Numbered from the stretch's first letter, positions 24,001-33,169 are shown. The stretch: 64,000 nucleotides of DNA from Peptococcaceae bacterium 1198_IL3148 (GCA_036763105.1 JBAIYS010000001.1:186001-250000); one strand, 5' to 3'. Notes: a model not told the origin generated them from the letters alone. A program made the numbers and translations.

Positions 24001-26388
24001 ATGGAAATACTTTTCACAAACAACGATCTCTGCCGTAGATGCTATGCCTGTGTACGGGCTTGCCCAGTTAACGCCGTTACCTTTCAAAACGGCGTTGCTA
24101 CCATTTCGAAAGTGGATTGCATTTTATGTGGCAATTGCGTTAGGGTTTGCTCCCAAGGGGCTAAAGTAGTATATAACGATATCCCCTTGGTAAAAGAGTG
24201 GTTAAACCGTGGCGAACAGATGGTGGCCATTATAGCGCCGTCCTTTGCCGCAACCTTTAACTGCAAACCCCGCCAACTGATCAGCGGATTGCGTCGGTTG
24301 GGCTTCACCTATATTTTTGAGGTGGCATATGGGGCCGAAATATGCGCCCATCAGTACCAACAATTGTTGGCAACCACTGATAAAAAAACGATAATTTCTA
24401 CCCCTTGCCCAGCGGTTGTTTTAATGGTAGAAAAGCATTTTCCCCACCTAATTAATTTACTAGCACCAATCAAATCACCAATGATGATTACTGGTGACAT
24501 TGCCAAGCATAAATATCCCAATTGTAACACAGTTTTTATTGGCCCCTGTATAGCTAAAAAAGCAGAAACGGTCACAGGTTATGCCGGAAACTCCATTGAT
24601 GCGGTAATTACCTTTAAGCAGTTGAAAGAGTGGTTTAAACAAGTTGACTTAAACCTGCAGTCACTGCCGGAGGACGAAAGGGGCTGGGACACCCCCGGTG
24701 CCAATATTGCTAGACTATTCCCCTTGGCCGGTGGTTTACTAAAAACTTTGGACTTGCACCAAGATGTCAGTTCGTTGGCGGTGGTAGAGGCCAATGGCCC
24801 CGTTAAATGTAAAAGTATCTTAAAAAGTATTAGTTGCGGCTCGCTATCCCCAACTATTGCAGATCTTTTAGCCTGTGATGGCTGTACCTCTGGTGCAGAA
24901 ATAGGTAGTGGCGAGCTTTGTTTTAATAAAAAGAAAAAAATCATTGACTATGCTGAAAAGGAAAGCAAAGATGGAGATTATCAGACCCCGTACCAATTTG
25001 CGCAACTGGAACCACACCTGGACTGTGGTCGCTACTTTACCAACAAGCAACCACGCATCAAAAAACTATTTAGCGAAGAGGAAATCTGGGAAGTTTTAAA
25101 ACAAACTGGCAAAGAAACTAAAGAGGACCTATTAAATTGTGGTGCCTGTGGCTATGACACCTGTCGTGACAAGGCCATAGCGGTGTTAAAGGGTAAAGCG
25201 GAATTGCAAATGTGCCTGCCTTTTCTACTCAAGCAATTCCAAGATTTCAGCCGTAACATGACCACAATGTTTCTTCTGAACAGTTCTTTAGAATTAAAGG
25301 CAGCCACCGATTACCTCACCGGCTTGTACAATCACAGAACTTTTCAAGAAAAACTTACGGCTCAAATCCAGAGAGCTAAAGAACATCAAGATCAGTTTGC
25401 CCTTTATATCATCGATATCGATAATTTTAAACAAATTAACGACTTATATGGTCATCAAGCCGGAGACGAAGTACTGATTGAAATTGCCAACTTAATTCGA
25501 GATATTTTTGTCGAGGGATTTGTAGCCCGCTACGGTGGTGAAGAGTTTACCGCCATTTTACCGACAATTAGTTGTAAGCAGGAGGCGTTGGCTTATGGAA
25601 CCCGCCTGGTGGAAGCTATTGGTAATAAGGAATTTAAAATACTTAGCAACGATTGCAACATTAAAGTTACCGCCTCTGTGGGCATATCTTGTTTCCCAAG
25701 TAACGCCGCCAACAAAGAAGACTTGATCAAACAGGCAGATTACTCAATGTATAAAGCAAAACAAACTAAAAACAATGTGGTTATGTATTGCACAGTGCTG
25801 GATGACTTGCAAAGCAATACCCGACATTATGATAACAATACCATTAGCACCATCAAAACTTTAAATATTGTCATTAATGCCAAAGATCAATACACCTATA
25901 AACACTCGGAACGAGTGGTGCAATATGCCGAAACATTGGGCAAAAAGCTAGGCTTGCCGGAAACAGAAATAAATTATTTAAAATACGGAGCCTTCCTCCA
26001 TGATATCGGCAAAATAAAGGTGGACATGTCCATTCTGCTAAAGCCTGACAGGCTAACTGATAATGAATATGAAATTATCAAAAAGCACCCGTTAATCGGT
26101 GCTGACATTGCTAAGGAACTACCGACATTGCACAAATCAATTCCGGTAATTTTATATCATCACGAGCGTTATGATGGTAAAGGCTATCCCTACGGTTTAA
26201 AGGGTAAGGATATACCTCTTTTTGGTAGGATTGCCGCCATCGCCGACAGCTTTGATGCCATGACCACAGATCGACCCTACAAAAAGGCCCTCAGCTATCG
26301 GGCAGCCATGGACGAGTTAGTTAACAACGCCGGCACCCAGTTTGACCCGGAATTGATTGAATTATTTACCAAATGCATCTTCAACTAG
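24001..26388 (+). CDS. ferredoxin / [FeFe]-hydrogenase-like / Fe-S / GGDEF / HD-GYP fusion
   Basis: This 795-residue cytoplasmic protein combines five modules. They are a 2[4Fe-4S] ferredoxin (CRRCYACVRACP, CILCGNCVRVCS), an [FeFe]-hydrogenase large-subunit-like domain (about 70-340), an extra Fe-S motif (NCGACGYDTC with a distal C, about 375-410), a GGDEF domain with intact GGEEF near residue 512, and an HD-GYP domain with HDIGK near 666 and HHERYDGKGYP near 720. The hydrogenase-like part keeps TPCPA, GPCIAKKAE and ACDGCTSG, so it could hold a modified H-cluster. Both c-di-GMP synthesis and breakdown sites look intact. A redox or hydrogen sensor controlling c-di-GMP is the likely role, by analogy with sensory group C/D hydrogenases. 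Confidence 0.88.
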   Translation: MEILFTNNDLCRRCYACVRACPVNAVTFQNGVATISKVDCILCGNCVRVCSQGAKVVYNDIPLVKEWLNRGEQMVAIIAPSFAATFNCKPRQLISGLRRLGFTYIFEVAYGAEICAHQYQQLLATTDKKTIISTPCPAVVLMVEKHFPHLINLLAPIKSPMMITGDIAKHKYPNCNTVFIGPCIAKKAETVTGYAGNSIDAVITFKQLKEWFKQVDLNLQSLPEDERGWDTPGANIARLFPLAGGLLKTLDLHQDVSSLAVVEANGPVKCKSILKSISCGSLSPTIADLLACDGCTSGAEIGSGELCFNKKKKIIDYAEKESKDGDYQTPYQFAQLEPHLDCGRYFTNKQPRIKKLFSEEEIWEVLKQTGKETKEDLLNCGACGYDTCRDKAIAVLKGKAELQMCLPFLLKQFQDFSRNMTTMFLLNSSLELKAATDYLTGLYNHRTFQEKLTAQIQRAKEHQDQFALYIIDIDNFKQINDLYGHQAGDEVLIEIANLIRDIFVEGFVARYGGEEFTAILPTISCKQEALAYGTRLVEAIGNKEFKILSNDCNIKVTASVGISCFPSNAANKEDLIKQADYSMYKAKQTKNNVVMYCTVLDDLQSNTRHYDNNTISTIKTLNIVINAKDQYTYKHSERVVQYAETLGKKLGLPETEINYLKYGAFLHDIGKIKVDMSILLKPDRLTDNEYEIIKKHPLIGADIAKELPTLHKSIPVILYHHERYDGKGYPYGLKGKDIPLFGRIAAIADSFDAMTTDRPYKKALSYRAAMDELVNNAGTQFDPELIELFTKCIFN

Positions 26389-26433
26389 CAATTTAGGATT
26401 TTAAATTGTGAATAGCTAATTTATTATTAAAGA

Positions 26434-26460
26434 TAAAGGGCGCCAAAGGCGCCCTTCCTT
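26434..26460. terminator. bidirectional terminator after the hydrogenase-like c-di-GMP gene
   Basis: AAGGGCGCC and GGCGCCCTT form a nine-base-pair stem with loop AAA between convergent genes. It is followed by TCCTT on the plus strand and by TATCTTT on the minus strand. Confidence 0.75.
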
Positions 26461-26494
26461 CATTCAAAATTCATTTAAAATTCCTAATTCATAA

Positions 26495-27991
26495 TTATAA
26501 CCCAAGTATTTCCGCCACCGCCGCGTCTATTCCCGCAACAGTTGCCTTTTTGTTATGCCTCACCGGTTTTTGATCCAATTGGTTTAAACCAGCAGGTATT
26601 GACCAACCGCTGAATTTGGCCAGTTTATCCAACAGGGCAAACTCATTTTGATCAGCCAATTCCTCTGATCCCATCACCGCCTGGGCCACGCTGGTGTTAA
26701 ACTTAAAGGGGCTGGCAGTGGAGGCGATAATGGTCTTTGTTGTGTCACCGGTTTCCCGCCGATAGTCGCAATATACTTTATATGCCACCGCAGTATGGGT
26801 ATCCATCAAATAATGATATTGCTCCCACACTGTCTTGATAGTGGCCAGTGTTTCTTCATCGTTGGCATAGTGGGACCAAAAAAAGTTCTGTACCAACTTT
26901 TTAGTGGTGGCATCAACAGCATATTTCCCCTGTTGTTTCAATTGGTTCATCCATTCACTAACCTGACGGGCATTGCGTCCGGTCAATTCAAATAACAACC
27001 GCTCTAAGTTACTGGAAATCAAAATATCCATCGATGGAGATACCGTCTGCAAAAAGTCACGGTTGCGATCATAGCTACCGGTTTTTATAAAGTCCGTCAG
27101 CACATTGTTGGCATTGGCGGCACAGATTAGCTTGTTTATCGGTAAGCCCATTTGTTTAGCATAATACCCGGCCAGTATGTTGCCAAAATTGCCAGTGGGA
27201 ACCACAAAGTTAACAGGCCGGCCCATTTCTAAGCGGTTATTTCTAACTAAGTTAAAGTATGCTGAAAAGTAATATACGATCTGGGGCAGCAATCGGCCCC
27301 AATTGATGGAATTGGCAGATGAAAAAGTATAGCTATTGGCTTTAATTCTTTGATTAAAGGCTGCGTCGCCAAAAATCCCTTTGACACCACTTTGGCAGTC
27401 GTCAAAATTGCCTTCCACTGCCACCACATTAACGTTATCACCCTCTTGGGTGAGCATTTGCAAACGTTGGACCTCACTGACACCGTTGTCTGGGAAAAAG
27501 ACAATTACTTTAGTACCGGCCACATTTTTAAACCCTTCCAGTGCAGCCTTACCGGTGTCGCCGGAGGTGGCCACCAAAATAACTATCTCATCACTTTCCC
27601 CAGTCTTTTCAGCCGCCAACTTCAACAGATGCGGCAGTATTTGTAAAGCCATATCCTTAAAGGCACAGGTTGGGCCATGCCACAGTTCCAAAATATGTAC
27701 ATCATCATTCAACGACTGCACCGGCGCGATATCTTGATGATCAAATTTTTCATTATTATAGGCATTGTTTACGCATTGGTTTACTTCTTCAATAGTGTAA
27801 TCAGTAAGATAGCGGGACAATATTTCACTGGCCAATTGGGGGTATGACAGGTTTACCAAACGCGGTAATTCGTCGGATATGATAGTAAACTGTTCCGGAA
27901 CAAACAAACCGCCGTCCGAAGCAATACCTTGTTTAATTGCCTGGGCCGCGTTAACCGGTTGAGCCTGTCCCCTGGTGCTAAAGTATTGCAT
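26495..27991 (-). CDS. thrC: threonine synthase
   Basis: The 498-residue PLP enzyme makes threonine from O-phosphohomoserine. The N-terminus MQYFSTRG and the motif HGPTCAFKDMALQ, with the PLP lysine, are typical of the long ThrC form, as is the VATSGDTGKAALEG phosphate loop. The start at 27991 has its own GGAGG seven bases upstream. However, no stop codon separates it from the GIY-YIG reading frame just before, so a fused protein is also possible. The length from this ATG is normal for ThrC, which favours separate translation. Confidence 0.94.
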   Translation of the reverse strand: MQYFSTRGQAQPVNAAQAIKQGIASDGGLFVPEQFTIISDELPRLVNLSYPQLASEILSRYLTDYTIEEVNQCVNNAYNNEKFDHQDIAPVQSLNDDVHILELWHGPTCAFKDMALQILPHLLKLAAEKTGESDEIVILVATSGDTGKAALEGFKNVAGTKVIVFFPDNGVSEVQRLQMLTQEGDNVNVVAVEGNFDDCQSGVKGIFGDAAFNQRIKANSYTFSSANSINWGRLLPQIVYYFSAYFNLVRNNRLEMGRPVNFVVPTGNFGNILAGYYAKQMGLPINKLICAANANNVLTDFIKTGSYDRNRDFLQTVSPSMDILISSNLERLLFELTGRNARQVSEWMNQLKQQGKYAVDATTKKLVQNFFWSHYANDEETLATIKTVWEQYHYLMDTHTAVAYKVYCDYRRETGDTTKTIIASTASPFKFNTSVAQAVMGSEELADQNEFALLDKLAKFSGWSIPAGLNQLDQKPVRHNKKATVAGIDAAVAEILGL

Positions 27992-28240
27992 ATCTGTTCC
28001 TCCGTATAAATGGTTTCTAATTAATTGAATCTTGAGTTGCTTGGGTAGCCTTTTTATCTGTGCTTCCCTGCGCATAGCAATTTCTTTGCTGTTATATGTT
28101 TCATAGTATACCAACTTCGCCGGCAGTCGGGAGCGCACATACTTGCTACCTCGACCCTGGTTGTGTTCGGCCAATCTGTGTTCAATATCAATCGTATAAC
28201 CTGTATAAAGGGATCCATCGCGACACTGCAGCATATACAC
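27989..28240 (-). CDS. GIY-YIG nuclease domain (YhbQ/UPF0213 type) running in frame into thrC
   Basis: The open frame encodes a GIY-YIG domain, MYMLQCRDGSLYTGYTIDIE with the later RLAEHNQGRGSKY and MRREAQIKRL blocks. This is the complete small YhbQ/YazA-like family of about 80 residues. The frame then passes NHLYGGTD straight into MQYFSTRG of threonine synthase without a stop. The GTG at 28240 (AGGAT upstream) is the likely start. The open frame extends to 28297, overlapping osmC. The product is therefore either an 84-residue domain that needs read-through, or the N-terminus of a 580-600-residue fusion with ThrC. The nuclease substrate is unknown. Confidence 0.75.
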
Positions 28241-28262
28241 AAAATGATATCCTGAACAGGTT

Positions 28263-28697
28263 TTATTGCAATGCAAATCTTTCGCCGTTAACTTCATATG
28301 TAAATTTCATTTGCGCCGTTTTATTGACAATATGAACTGCCGAACAATACTTGTCCACAGATAGTTTCACTGCCCGTTCAACCTTATCTGGGGGTAAGTG
28401 TTCTCCCTTTAACTTGTACACCACATTTACCGTCTTGAAAACTTTGGGGTTGTCATCAACCCGCTCACCTTCAACTTCAATATTAAATTGCTCCACCTTA
28501 ACTTTCATCTTATCTAAAATAGACACAATATCAATACCACTACAACCTGCCACCGACATCAAAATTAAGGACAGCGGGGTAGGCGCTGTATTATCTCCCC
28601 CGGCTGCCGTTGGGGCGTCCATCGTGATGGTGTGTCCACTTTCATCTGTGGCGGAAAACTTCATTTTCCCTTCCCATTCCACCGTTACCTTTGGCAT
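28263..28697 (-). CDS. OsmC/Ohr-family protein
   Basis: The 144-residue protein is of the OsmC family, which reduces organic hydroperoxides or acts in related thiol chemistry. The two redox cysteines are visible in VAGCSG and DKYCSAV. PTPLSLILMSVAGC is the conserved helix. The ATG at 28697 lies after GAGGTG. A GTG four codons earlier is possible. It is transcribed towards the GIY-YIG/thrC frame with almost no gap, so they may form one operon. Confidence 0.9.
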   Translation of the reverse strand: MPKVTVEWEGKMKFSATDESGHTITMDAPTAAGGDNTAPTPLSLILMSVAGCSGIDIVSILDKMKVKVEQFNIEVEGERVDDNPKVFKTVNVVYKLKGEHLPPDKVERAVKLSVDKYCSAVHIVNKTAQMKFTYEVNGERFALQ

Positions 28698-28797
28698 GGT
28701 TATATACACCTCTATTTTATTAATTTCTATCCATTATACAATGCAGAGGCCCTGACAAACAAGGCAACCCATTAAGAAAACCACTATTAAGATAAAA

Positions 28798-28828
28798 ACA
28801 GCCGGTATTTTAAAAAATACCGGCTGGT
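28798..28828 (-). terminator. terminator after the first YeiH-associated small gene
   Basis: AGCCGGTATTTT pairs with AAAATACCGGCT. On the minus strand it is followed by GTTTTTATC. Confidence 0.82.
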
Positions 28829-28832
28829 GATA

Positions 28833-29000
28833 CTAAAAAACTTTAAAAATCAAAACAAACACCACCAACAACCCAATTCCCAAGCCCAACGAATATTTAA
28901 TCAGTTTTTTCTCAACGGGTAACAAGTCATACCATTCATCTTGGTAACTGGCTTCGGCAGTGATTACCGGTTCCGATTGCTTGGTTTTAAGGTCGGCCAT
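28833..29000 (-). CDS. 55-residue single-helix membrane protein linked to YeiH-1
   Basis: A 55-codon gene with AAAAGGAG before its ATG starts 32 bases after the stop of the first YeiH-family gene. The product begins MADLKTKQSEPVITAE and has the acidic/aromatic block YQDEWYDLLPVEKK. It ends in one hydrophobic helix (YSLGLGIGLLVVFVLIFKVF). It should insert with the charged N-terminus in the cytoplasm. No family is recognised. Two other YeiH genes in this window have an equivalent small gene in the same place, so a small transporter subunit or regulator is inferred. A terminator follows. Confidence 0.8.
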   Translation of the reverse strand: MADLKTKQSEPVITAEASYQDEWYDLLPVEKKLIKYSLGLGIGLLVVFVLIFKVF

Positions 29001-29032
29001 TTATATCAACTCCTTTTATCCAGTTTCTTTTA

Positions 29033-30508
29033 TCAACCAACTACCGGCGGCATTACCCCATGGTAGAATAACCAGGAAATAAACAGACCGACCCAAAGAA
29101 TGAAACAGAACAATGCCACTGCATAAACCGTTACAATCCGTCCCATCCCCGCCTGCCACAATTTGCGTACGTTGGTAATTAGACCAATGGAGAAGAAACA
29201 CAGCGCAAATAAAATTGACCTAAAGGCGTTGGCACTGTTTACTCCCTTTTCTGCGCTTTCTACAATTCCCGGTTGGTTAATACCGGCAATTAACAGGATA
29301 AAGAATGCTAGTGCAAAACCAATGATAAATTTGGGGAAGCGATCCCAGATTTCTCTAGCTCTGACCTTGCCGCCAGTATTGGCGCCCTGGTTTTTATCAA
29401 TGCGGAAAACTGACCATATAACTGCCAAAACAAAGGCCCACACACCGATGAAAATATCAATAAACACCTTGGTGGTGGTGGTAACCATCAGTATCCAGCC
29501 CTCTTCCCAATTAATGCCCAGTTCCTTTAATGCTTTGGCCCGGACTAAAGAATCGGTGATGGCTCCGGAGGCAATGGCGCCGCCATCACTTTTTACTGCC
29601 AAACCCATCCAAGCCCCTGCCACCATTGGATCTTGGTATAACAAAGCCGTTGCCAACCAAGGCAGAAAGAGCAATTCAATAGCAACAAATACAATAATTA
29701 CCGCCGACAATATCACCGGTACTATGGGACGGGCACGAATGGCACTGCCAGTGGCAATGGCCGCTGAAACACCACAAATGGAAATACCCGATGCCAATGG
29801 TGCAGCCCACTCCGGTGTAAATTTAAAGTATTTACGGGCAATGAAATAAACCACCGGCCAGTAAATTAAATAAGCTTCCACCACTGCACAGAGACCCCGC
29901 ACAATTACTGTGGTGGCCAATCCCATGGCACCAATGGTTTTAATGGCAATGGAAGCACCAAGAATAACAATACCGGTTTTAATAAACCATTCCGGTTTGG
30001 CGGCCTCCTTTAGGAAGTTAGCAAACCCCAAAAAGAAGTTTCCAATAATTAGGCCCACCACCATGGCTATCACATAGCCCATTTCGCCTAAACCTAAGGC
30101 CCAGGGGATGCCAAACTTATCAAGTTTATCTGGGGTGGCACCAATATAGGCAATTTGACCAACCACTACACAGGTCATGGTGATGAAAAATATAATGGTA
30201 AATCCAGCTATATACTTTTTGGTGTTACCCCCCATCACTGTTGCCCCAATGGTGGTTATTGCCAGTAAAAATAGATAAGTTAATAATAACGATTGCACAC
30301 CTGACAAATTACCATAGGCATCAGAAACAGGTTTTAAAGCATCCGATAAGTTAATCCAAACACTACTCTTAACCGCCCAGCCCAACAGGTCCAGGCCAAA
30401 GATAGGTCCCAGCCCCAAGGCGAAGATTAACAAACCTAGCCAGGCCGCCCACCAGTCCTCATCCTTAATCATAGGTTTGCGATCATAGGAAATGTTTTCG
30501 GCACTCAT
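29033..30508 (-). CDS. YeiH-family putative sulfate/sulfite exporter, long form (YeiH-1)
   Basis: The 491-residue polytopic protein belongs to the YeiH (putative sulfate exporter, PSE) family. The signature block is ASGISICGVSAAIATGSAIRA, also seen in the two paralogues. It is about 130 residues longer than the usual 340-370, with extra N-terminal helices (WWAAWLGLLIFALGLGPIFG) and a longer region before the C-terminal half. GGGGGGAT-type spacing precedes the ATG at 30508. Some characterised relatives export sulfite from sulfonate breakdown. Whether this one does is unknown. The small membrane protein gene at 28833 is cotranscribed. Confidence 0.88.
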   Translation of the reverse strand: MSAENISYDRKPMIKDEDWWAAWLGLLIFALGLGPIFGLDLLGWAVKSSVWINLSDALKPVSDAYGNLSGVQSLLLTYLFLLAITTIGATVMGGNTKKYIAGFTIIFFITMTCVVVGQIAYIGATPDKLDKFGIPWALGLGEMGYVIAMVVGLIIGNFFLGFANFLKEAAKPEWFIKTGIVILGASIAIKTIGAMGLATTVIVRGLCAVVEAYLIYWPVVYFIARKYFKFTPEWAAPLASGISICGVSAAIATGSAIRARPIVPVILSAVIIVFVAIELLFLPWLATALLYQDPMVAGAWMGLAVKSDGGAIASGAITDSLVRAKALKELGINWEEGWILMVTTTTKVFIDIFIGVWAFVLAVIWSVFRIDKNQGANTGGKVRAREIWDRFPKFIIGFALAFFILLIAGINQPGIVESAEKGVNSANAFRSILFALCFFSIGLITNVRKLWQAGMGRIVTVYAVALFCFILWVGLFISWLFYHGVMPPVVG

Positions 30509-30670
30509 TTTTATCCCCCCTTTTAATTAACTAATTATTACACTGTCAGGCGCACTTAATCATTTACCACCTCCTTTATATACATATAATTAAAATTTTA
30601 ATAAATAGAACCTTGATTAAATATTCCCAATATTCTTATATTTGTTCGGAAATTTATTTTGATAAATACA

Positions 30671-30697
30671 AAGGGCACCCCAAAAGGGGTACCCCAC
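30671..30697 (-). terminator. terminator after the metallophosphoesterase gene
   Basis: GGGGTACCCC and GGGGTGCCC fold on the minus strand around TTTT and are followed by TTTGTATTT. Confidence 0.7.
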
Positions 30698-30715
30698 ATT
30701 ACAACAATAGTGTAT

Positions 30716-31456
30716 TTATTTAAGATTTGTGTCTCTAATCAACACCGGAGTAAATTTTACATAGTCCGCACTAACCAAGTGAAAATTTATGCCCCAAGCC
30801 GTATCCGGCAGCCGAAACCGTTGGGCTCGGGAGTGTAAATGTCCGTAGATCACTGTGCTCACGTTATACTTTTTCATTACTTCAATAAAGCCGGAAGGTT
30901 CGTGTTTCTCATTGGTGGGCATATAATGCATCATGACAATTATTTCATCAACCGCCTGTTTAACACTGCTGAGGGAGTTTTCCAAACGAATAATTTCCCG
31001 TTGATAAATTTTTTCGTCATGTTCTTTAAAACCACCGCCATTGTTGGGGCACACCCAGCCCCGGGTGCCGCAAATGGCAATGTTACCCACCATAACATGG
31101 TCGTTTTGGATGCCCTGCATATTGGCTGGCATGGCTTTACGCACCTTGCTGATACTCTGCCACCAGTAATCATGATTGCCCTGCACCGCAATAATTGTCC
31201 CCGGGAGACTGCCTAAGTAATGCATATCGTGAACGGCCTCTTCTAACTTTAAAGCCCAGGAAATATCCCCTGGCATTAAAACCACATCGCCATCCTTAAC
31301 CATTTCATGCCAATTATAGTAAAGTTGTTTGTAATGCTGTTTCCATCTGGAACTACACACATCCATTGGCTTATGATCCACCACTGCATCCCAGTTATTA
31401 GGATCAACCGGTTCCAAAAAAGATAAGTGAACATCACTGATGGCATATATTTTCAC
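30716..31456 (-). CDS. calcineurin-like metallophosphoesterase
   Basis: The 246-residue protein has the metal-binding motifs of the calcineurin-like family in order: SDVHLSF at the N-terminus, GDISW, GNHDYWW, and GHLHS near the C-terminus. It is soluble and probably uses two Mn or Fe ions. The substrate (phosphoprotein, nucleotide or other phosphodiester) is unknown. The GTG at 31456 follows GGGGGTGG; a GTG three codons earlier is less likely. It is a single gene ended by a terminator. Confidence 0.9.
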   Translation of the reverse strand: MKIYAISDVHLSFLEPVDPNNWDAVVDHKPMDVCSSRWKQHYKQLYYNWHEMVKDGDVVLMPGDISWALKLEEAVHDMHYLGSLPGTIIAVQGNHDYWWQSISKVRKAMPANMQGIQNDHVMVGNIAICGTRGWVCPNNGGGFKEHDEKIYQREIIRLENSLSSVKQAVDEIIVMMHYMPTNEKHEPSGFIEVMKKYNVSTVIYGHLHSRAQRFRLPDTAWGINFHLVSADYVKFTPVLIRDTNLK

Positions 31457-31523
31457 GCTTACCACCCCCAGGACTTAAACTTATCATAAACTTAACATTT
31501 CATTACTGTCAATAATTTAAAAC

Positions 31524-32024
31524 TTATAACCCAAAAAACATCGGGGTGATATATTCTTCTTCAAAGTAAAGATAACGGTCACCGGTGCGTAATGATTTCA
31601 GCGGCTCGGTGGATTTGTTACTAGAACCGCTTTTTTGCAAAATATAGTTCCTAAATTCACTTATTTCGGTTTTAAAAAGTCCCTGATAGTCACCAGGAAT
31701 TTCATTTAAGTACTCCAGTACCGGCGCATAATGCTGTTTTTTTAAGTCTACATGATCAATTAAGTCCAGTTTAATATTAGCCCAGACATACCTTTTTAAA
31801 ACCTCTGAATCCTTATAATTGTGAACTATCTTTAGCGCATGTTCTGCTTGATACCATTTCTGATCATTAATTAATTCCACCGCACTTTGATACCTTTTTT
31901 CCAACATCACCGATGTGCTATAAAATATAACCACAATACAAACCACTATGGCCATTAACGTCGTTGCCGAAAGTATCGCGCCCTCTGTAATTTTGAACCG
32001 CTTACTGTATGAAATCGTACACAC
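31524..32024 (-). CDS. uncharacterised membrane-anchored protein
   Basis: The 166-residue protein has one membrane helix (about residues 17-40, GAILSATTLMAIVVCIVVIF). An extracytoplasmic or cytoplasmic helical region with a TPR-like look follows (EKRYQSAVELINDQKWYQAEHALKIVHNYKDS). No family is recognised. The start is uncertain: GTG at 32024 lies directly on AGGGGGTG, which is too close. It may be part of a group with the next two genes on the same strand, though a terminator lies between. Confidence 0.65.
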   Translation of the reverse strand: MCTISYSKRFKITEGAILSATTLMAIVVCIVVIFYSTSVMLEKRYQSAVELINDQKWYQAEHALKIVHNYKDSEVLKRYVWANIKLDLIDHVDLKKQHYAPVLEYLNEIPGDYQGLFKTEISEFRNYILQKSGSSNKSTEPLKSLRTGDRYLYFEEEYITPMFFGL

Positions 32025-32134
32025 CCCCTAAATAATTGTATGACTTTATATTGTTGTAAATTTTACCACTCAATACCTATTATGTCACGATATTTGTTAA
32101 ATTTTCATAATCTTTTTAAAACAAAAAATTAAAA

Positions 32135-32159
32135 TAAAAAAGGACTCTACTGAGCCCCT
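32135..32159 (-). terminator. terminator after the membrane protein gene at 32158
   Basis: On the minus strand GGGCTC-AGTA-GAGTCC is followed by TTTTTT. Confidence 0.6.
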
Positions 32160-32637
32160 AGTACATTCTTAATGACGGTTTAGTTGTATACACTTTATCA
32201 TTCCTTAAATTGCGTATGTTTCTAACGGCAAATATATTATCATCGGTCTTAAACTGACCAGTCATTTCCACATTATCATCAACTAAAATATCCGGTAACA
32301 CCTTTTGATCCGGACCGATATATTTGAAAAATTTACATTCGACAATCTCACCGCCGCTGTTTTCAATTTGTAACATGCCTTTAATATAATGTACCCCTGA
32401 ATCGTGATCCGTTTCCCAGTTGGCTTCTTTAACTGTACCAGCCAGTGAGTCTTCTTCCAAAACCTGAGATTCCCGTAACATGCCGTTTATTTTGTTGGTG
32501 TTTACCATTAATACCGGCAATAAAAGAAATACCAGTGGTGTAATACACAATAAAATAATTGTAATCCAACCGTACCATTTAATTAATTTATGAACTTTTT
32601 CCTTCGGTGTTTTAATGTAAATTTTAGGCTGTGACAC
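32158..32637 (-). CDS. uncharacterised membrane-anchored protein with a beta-rich C-terminal domain
   Basis: The protein has about 159 residues from the GTG at 32637, with a hydrophobic segment WITIILLCITPLVFLLLPVLMV near residues 25-47. A soluble domain of about 110 residues follows, with alternating strands (GVHYIKGMLQIENSGGEIVECKFF, NVEMTGQFKTDDNIFAVRNI) that could be an OB-like or beta-barrel fold. No family is recognised. It lies just upstream of the next minus-strand gene and downstream of a UspA gene. A GTG and TTG slightly upstream are alternative starts, with AAGGGG nearby. Confidence 0.65.
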   Translation of the reverse strand: MSQPKIYIKTPKEKVHKLIKWYGWITIILLCITPLVFLLLPVLMVNTNKINGMLRESQVLEEDSLAGTVKEANWETDHDSGVHYIKGMLQIENSGGEIVECKFFKYIGPDQKVLPDILVDDNVEMTGQFKTDDNIFAVRNIRNLRNDKVYTTKPSLRMY

Positions 32638-32665
32638 TACCAACACCCCTTCTAAAAATTAAACC

Positions 32666-33115
32666 TTACTTCACCATTAGTACCGTGCATAAATGTTCCT
32701 TTGCCATCCGCTCCTTAACCCTGCTGGAGGTATTGCCGGGACCAGGCTCCTTAGTTCCCAAAACCAACAAATCATAATTGCCCTCTTTAAGTTCTTGAAT
32801 TATTTGTTCTGCTGGTTTGCCCTCCCGGGTTTTCCAGTTAAATGTAATCCCCGTTTGCTGCGCCCTTTCTTTAAAGGTGGTTAATACCTTTTCAGCCTGT
32901 TCAGTCATCATTTGGTTAATATAGTTTAAAAACTGTTTCCTGGGTAAAGTTTCTAGCAAAGTATCCACTTCTCCATAATGAAGTAAATTGTTTTCTTTAA
33001 TATTTATTAATGTCAATTGGCAGTCTGTTTTATCTGCCAGTAACAACGTTTGATCCATAACCTTTTCCAGATTAACCTCTTCCCCGTGAATTGCCAACAG
33101 AATATGCTTATACAT
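32666..33115 (-). CDS. universal stress protein (UspA family)
   Basis: The 149-residue protein has the UspA alpha/beta fold. It begins MYKHILLAIHG and has the C-terminal nucleotide-binding motif LGTKEPGPGNTSSRVKERMAK, a GxxG-type loop. Its start coincides with the ATG at 33115. It lies in the same region as the second YeiH gene. Another UspA-like gene lies near the third, which suggests a shared stress-linked module. The exact function is unknown. Confidence 0.86.
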   Translation of the reverse strand: MYKHILLAIHGEEVNLEKVMDQTLLLADKTDCQLTLINIKENNLLHYGEVDTLLETLPRKQFLNYINQMMTEQAEKVLTTFKERAQQTGITFNWKTREGKPAEQIIQELKEGNYDLLVLGTKEPGPGNTSSRVKERMAKEHLCTVLMVK

Positions 33116-33169
33116 TTACAGTGGCCCCCGTCATTAAATTTATTCTATTATATCAAAATCAAATTAAAA

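Noticed and set aside
24001-25020. Catalytic [FeFe]-hydrogenase
   Set aside because: The H-cluster motifs are only partly kept and the protein continues into GGDEF and HD-GYP domains, so a sensory role fits better than hydrogen turnover.
29163-29849. A 228-codon plus-strand ORF opposite YeiH-1
   Set aside because: It is an antisense shadow of a well-supported membrane protein gene, produced by its codon bias.
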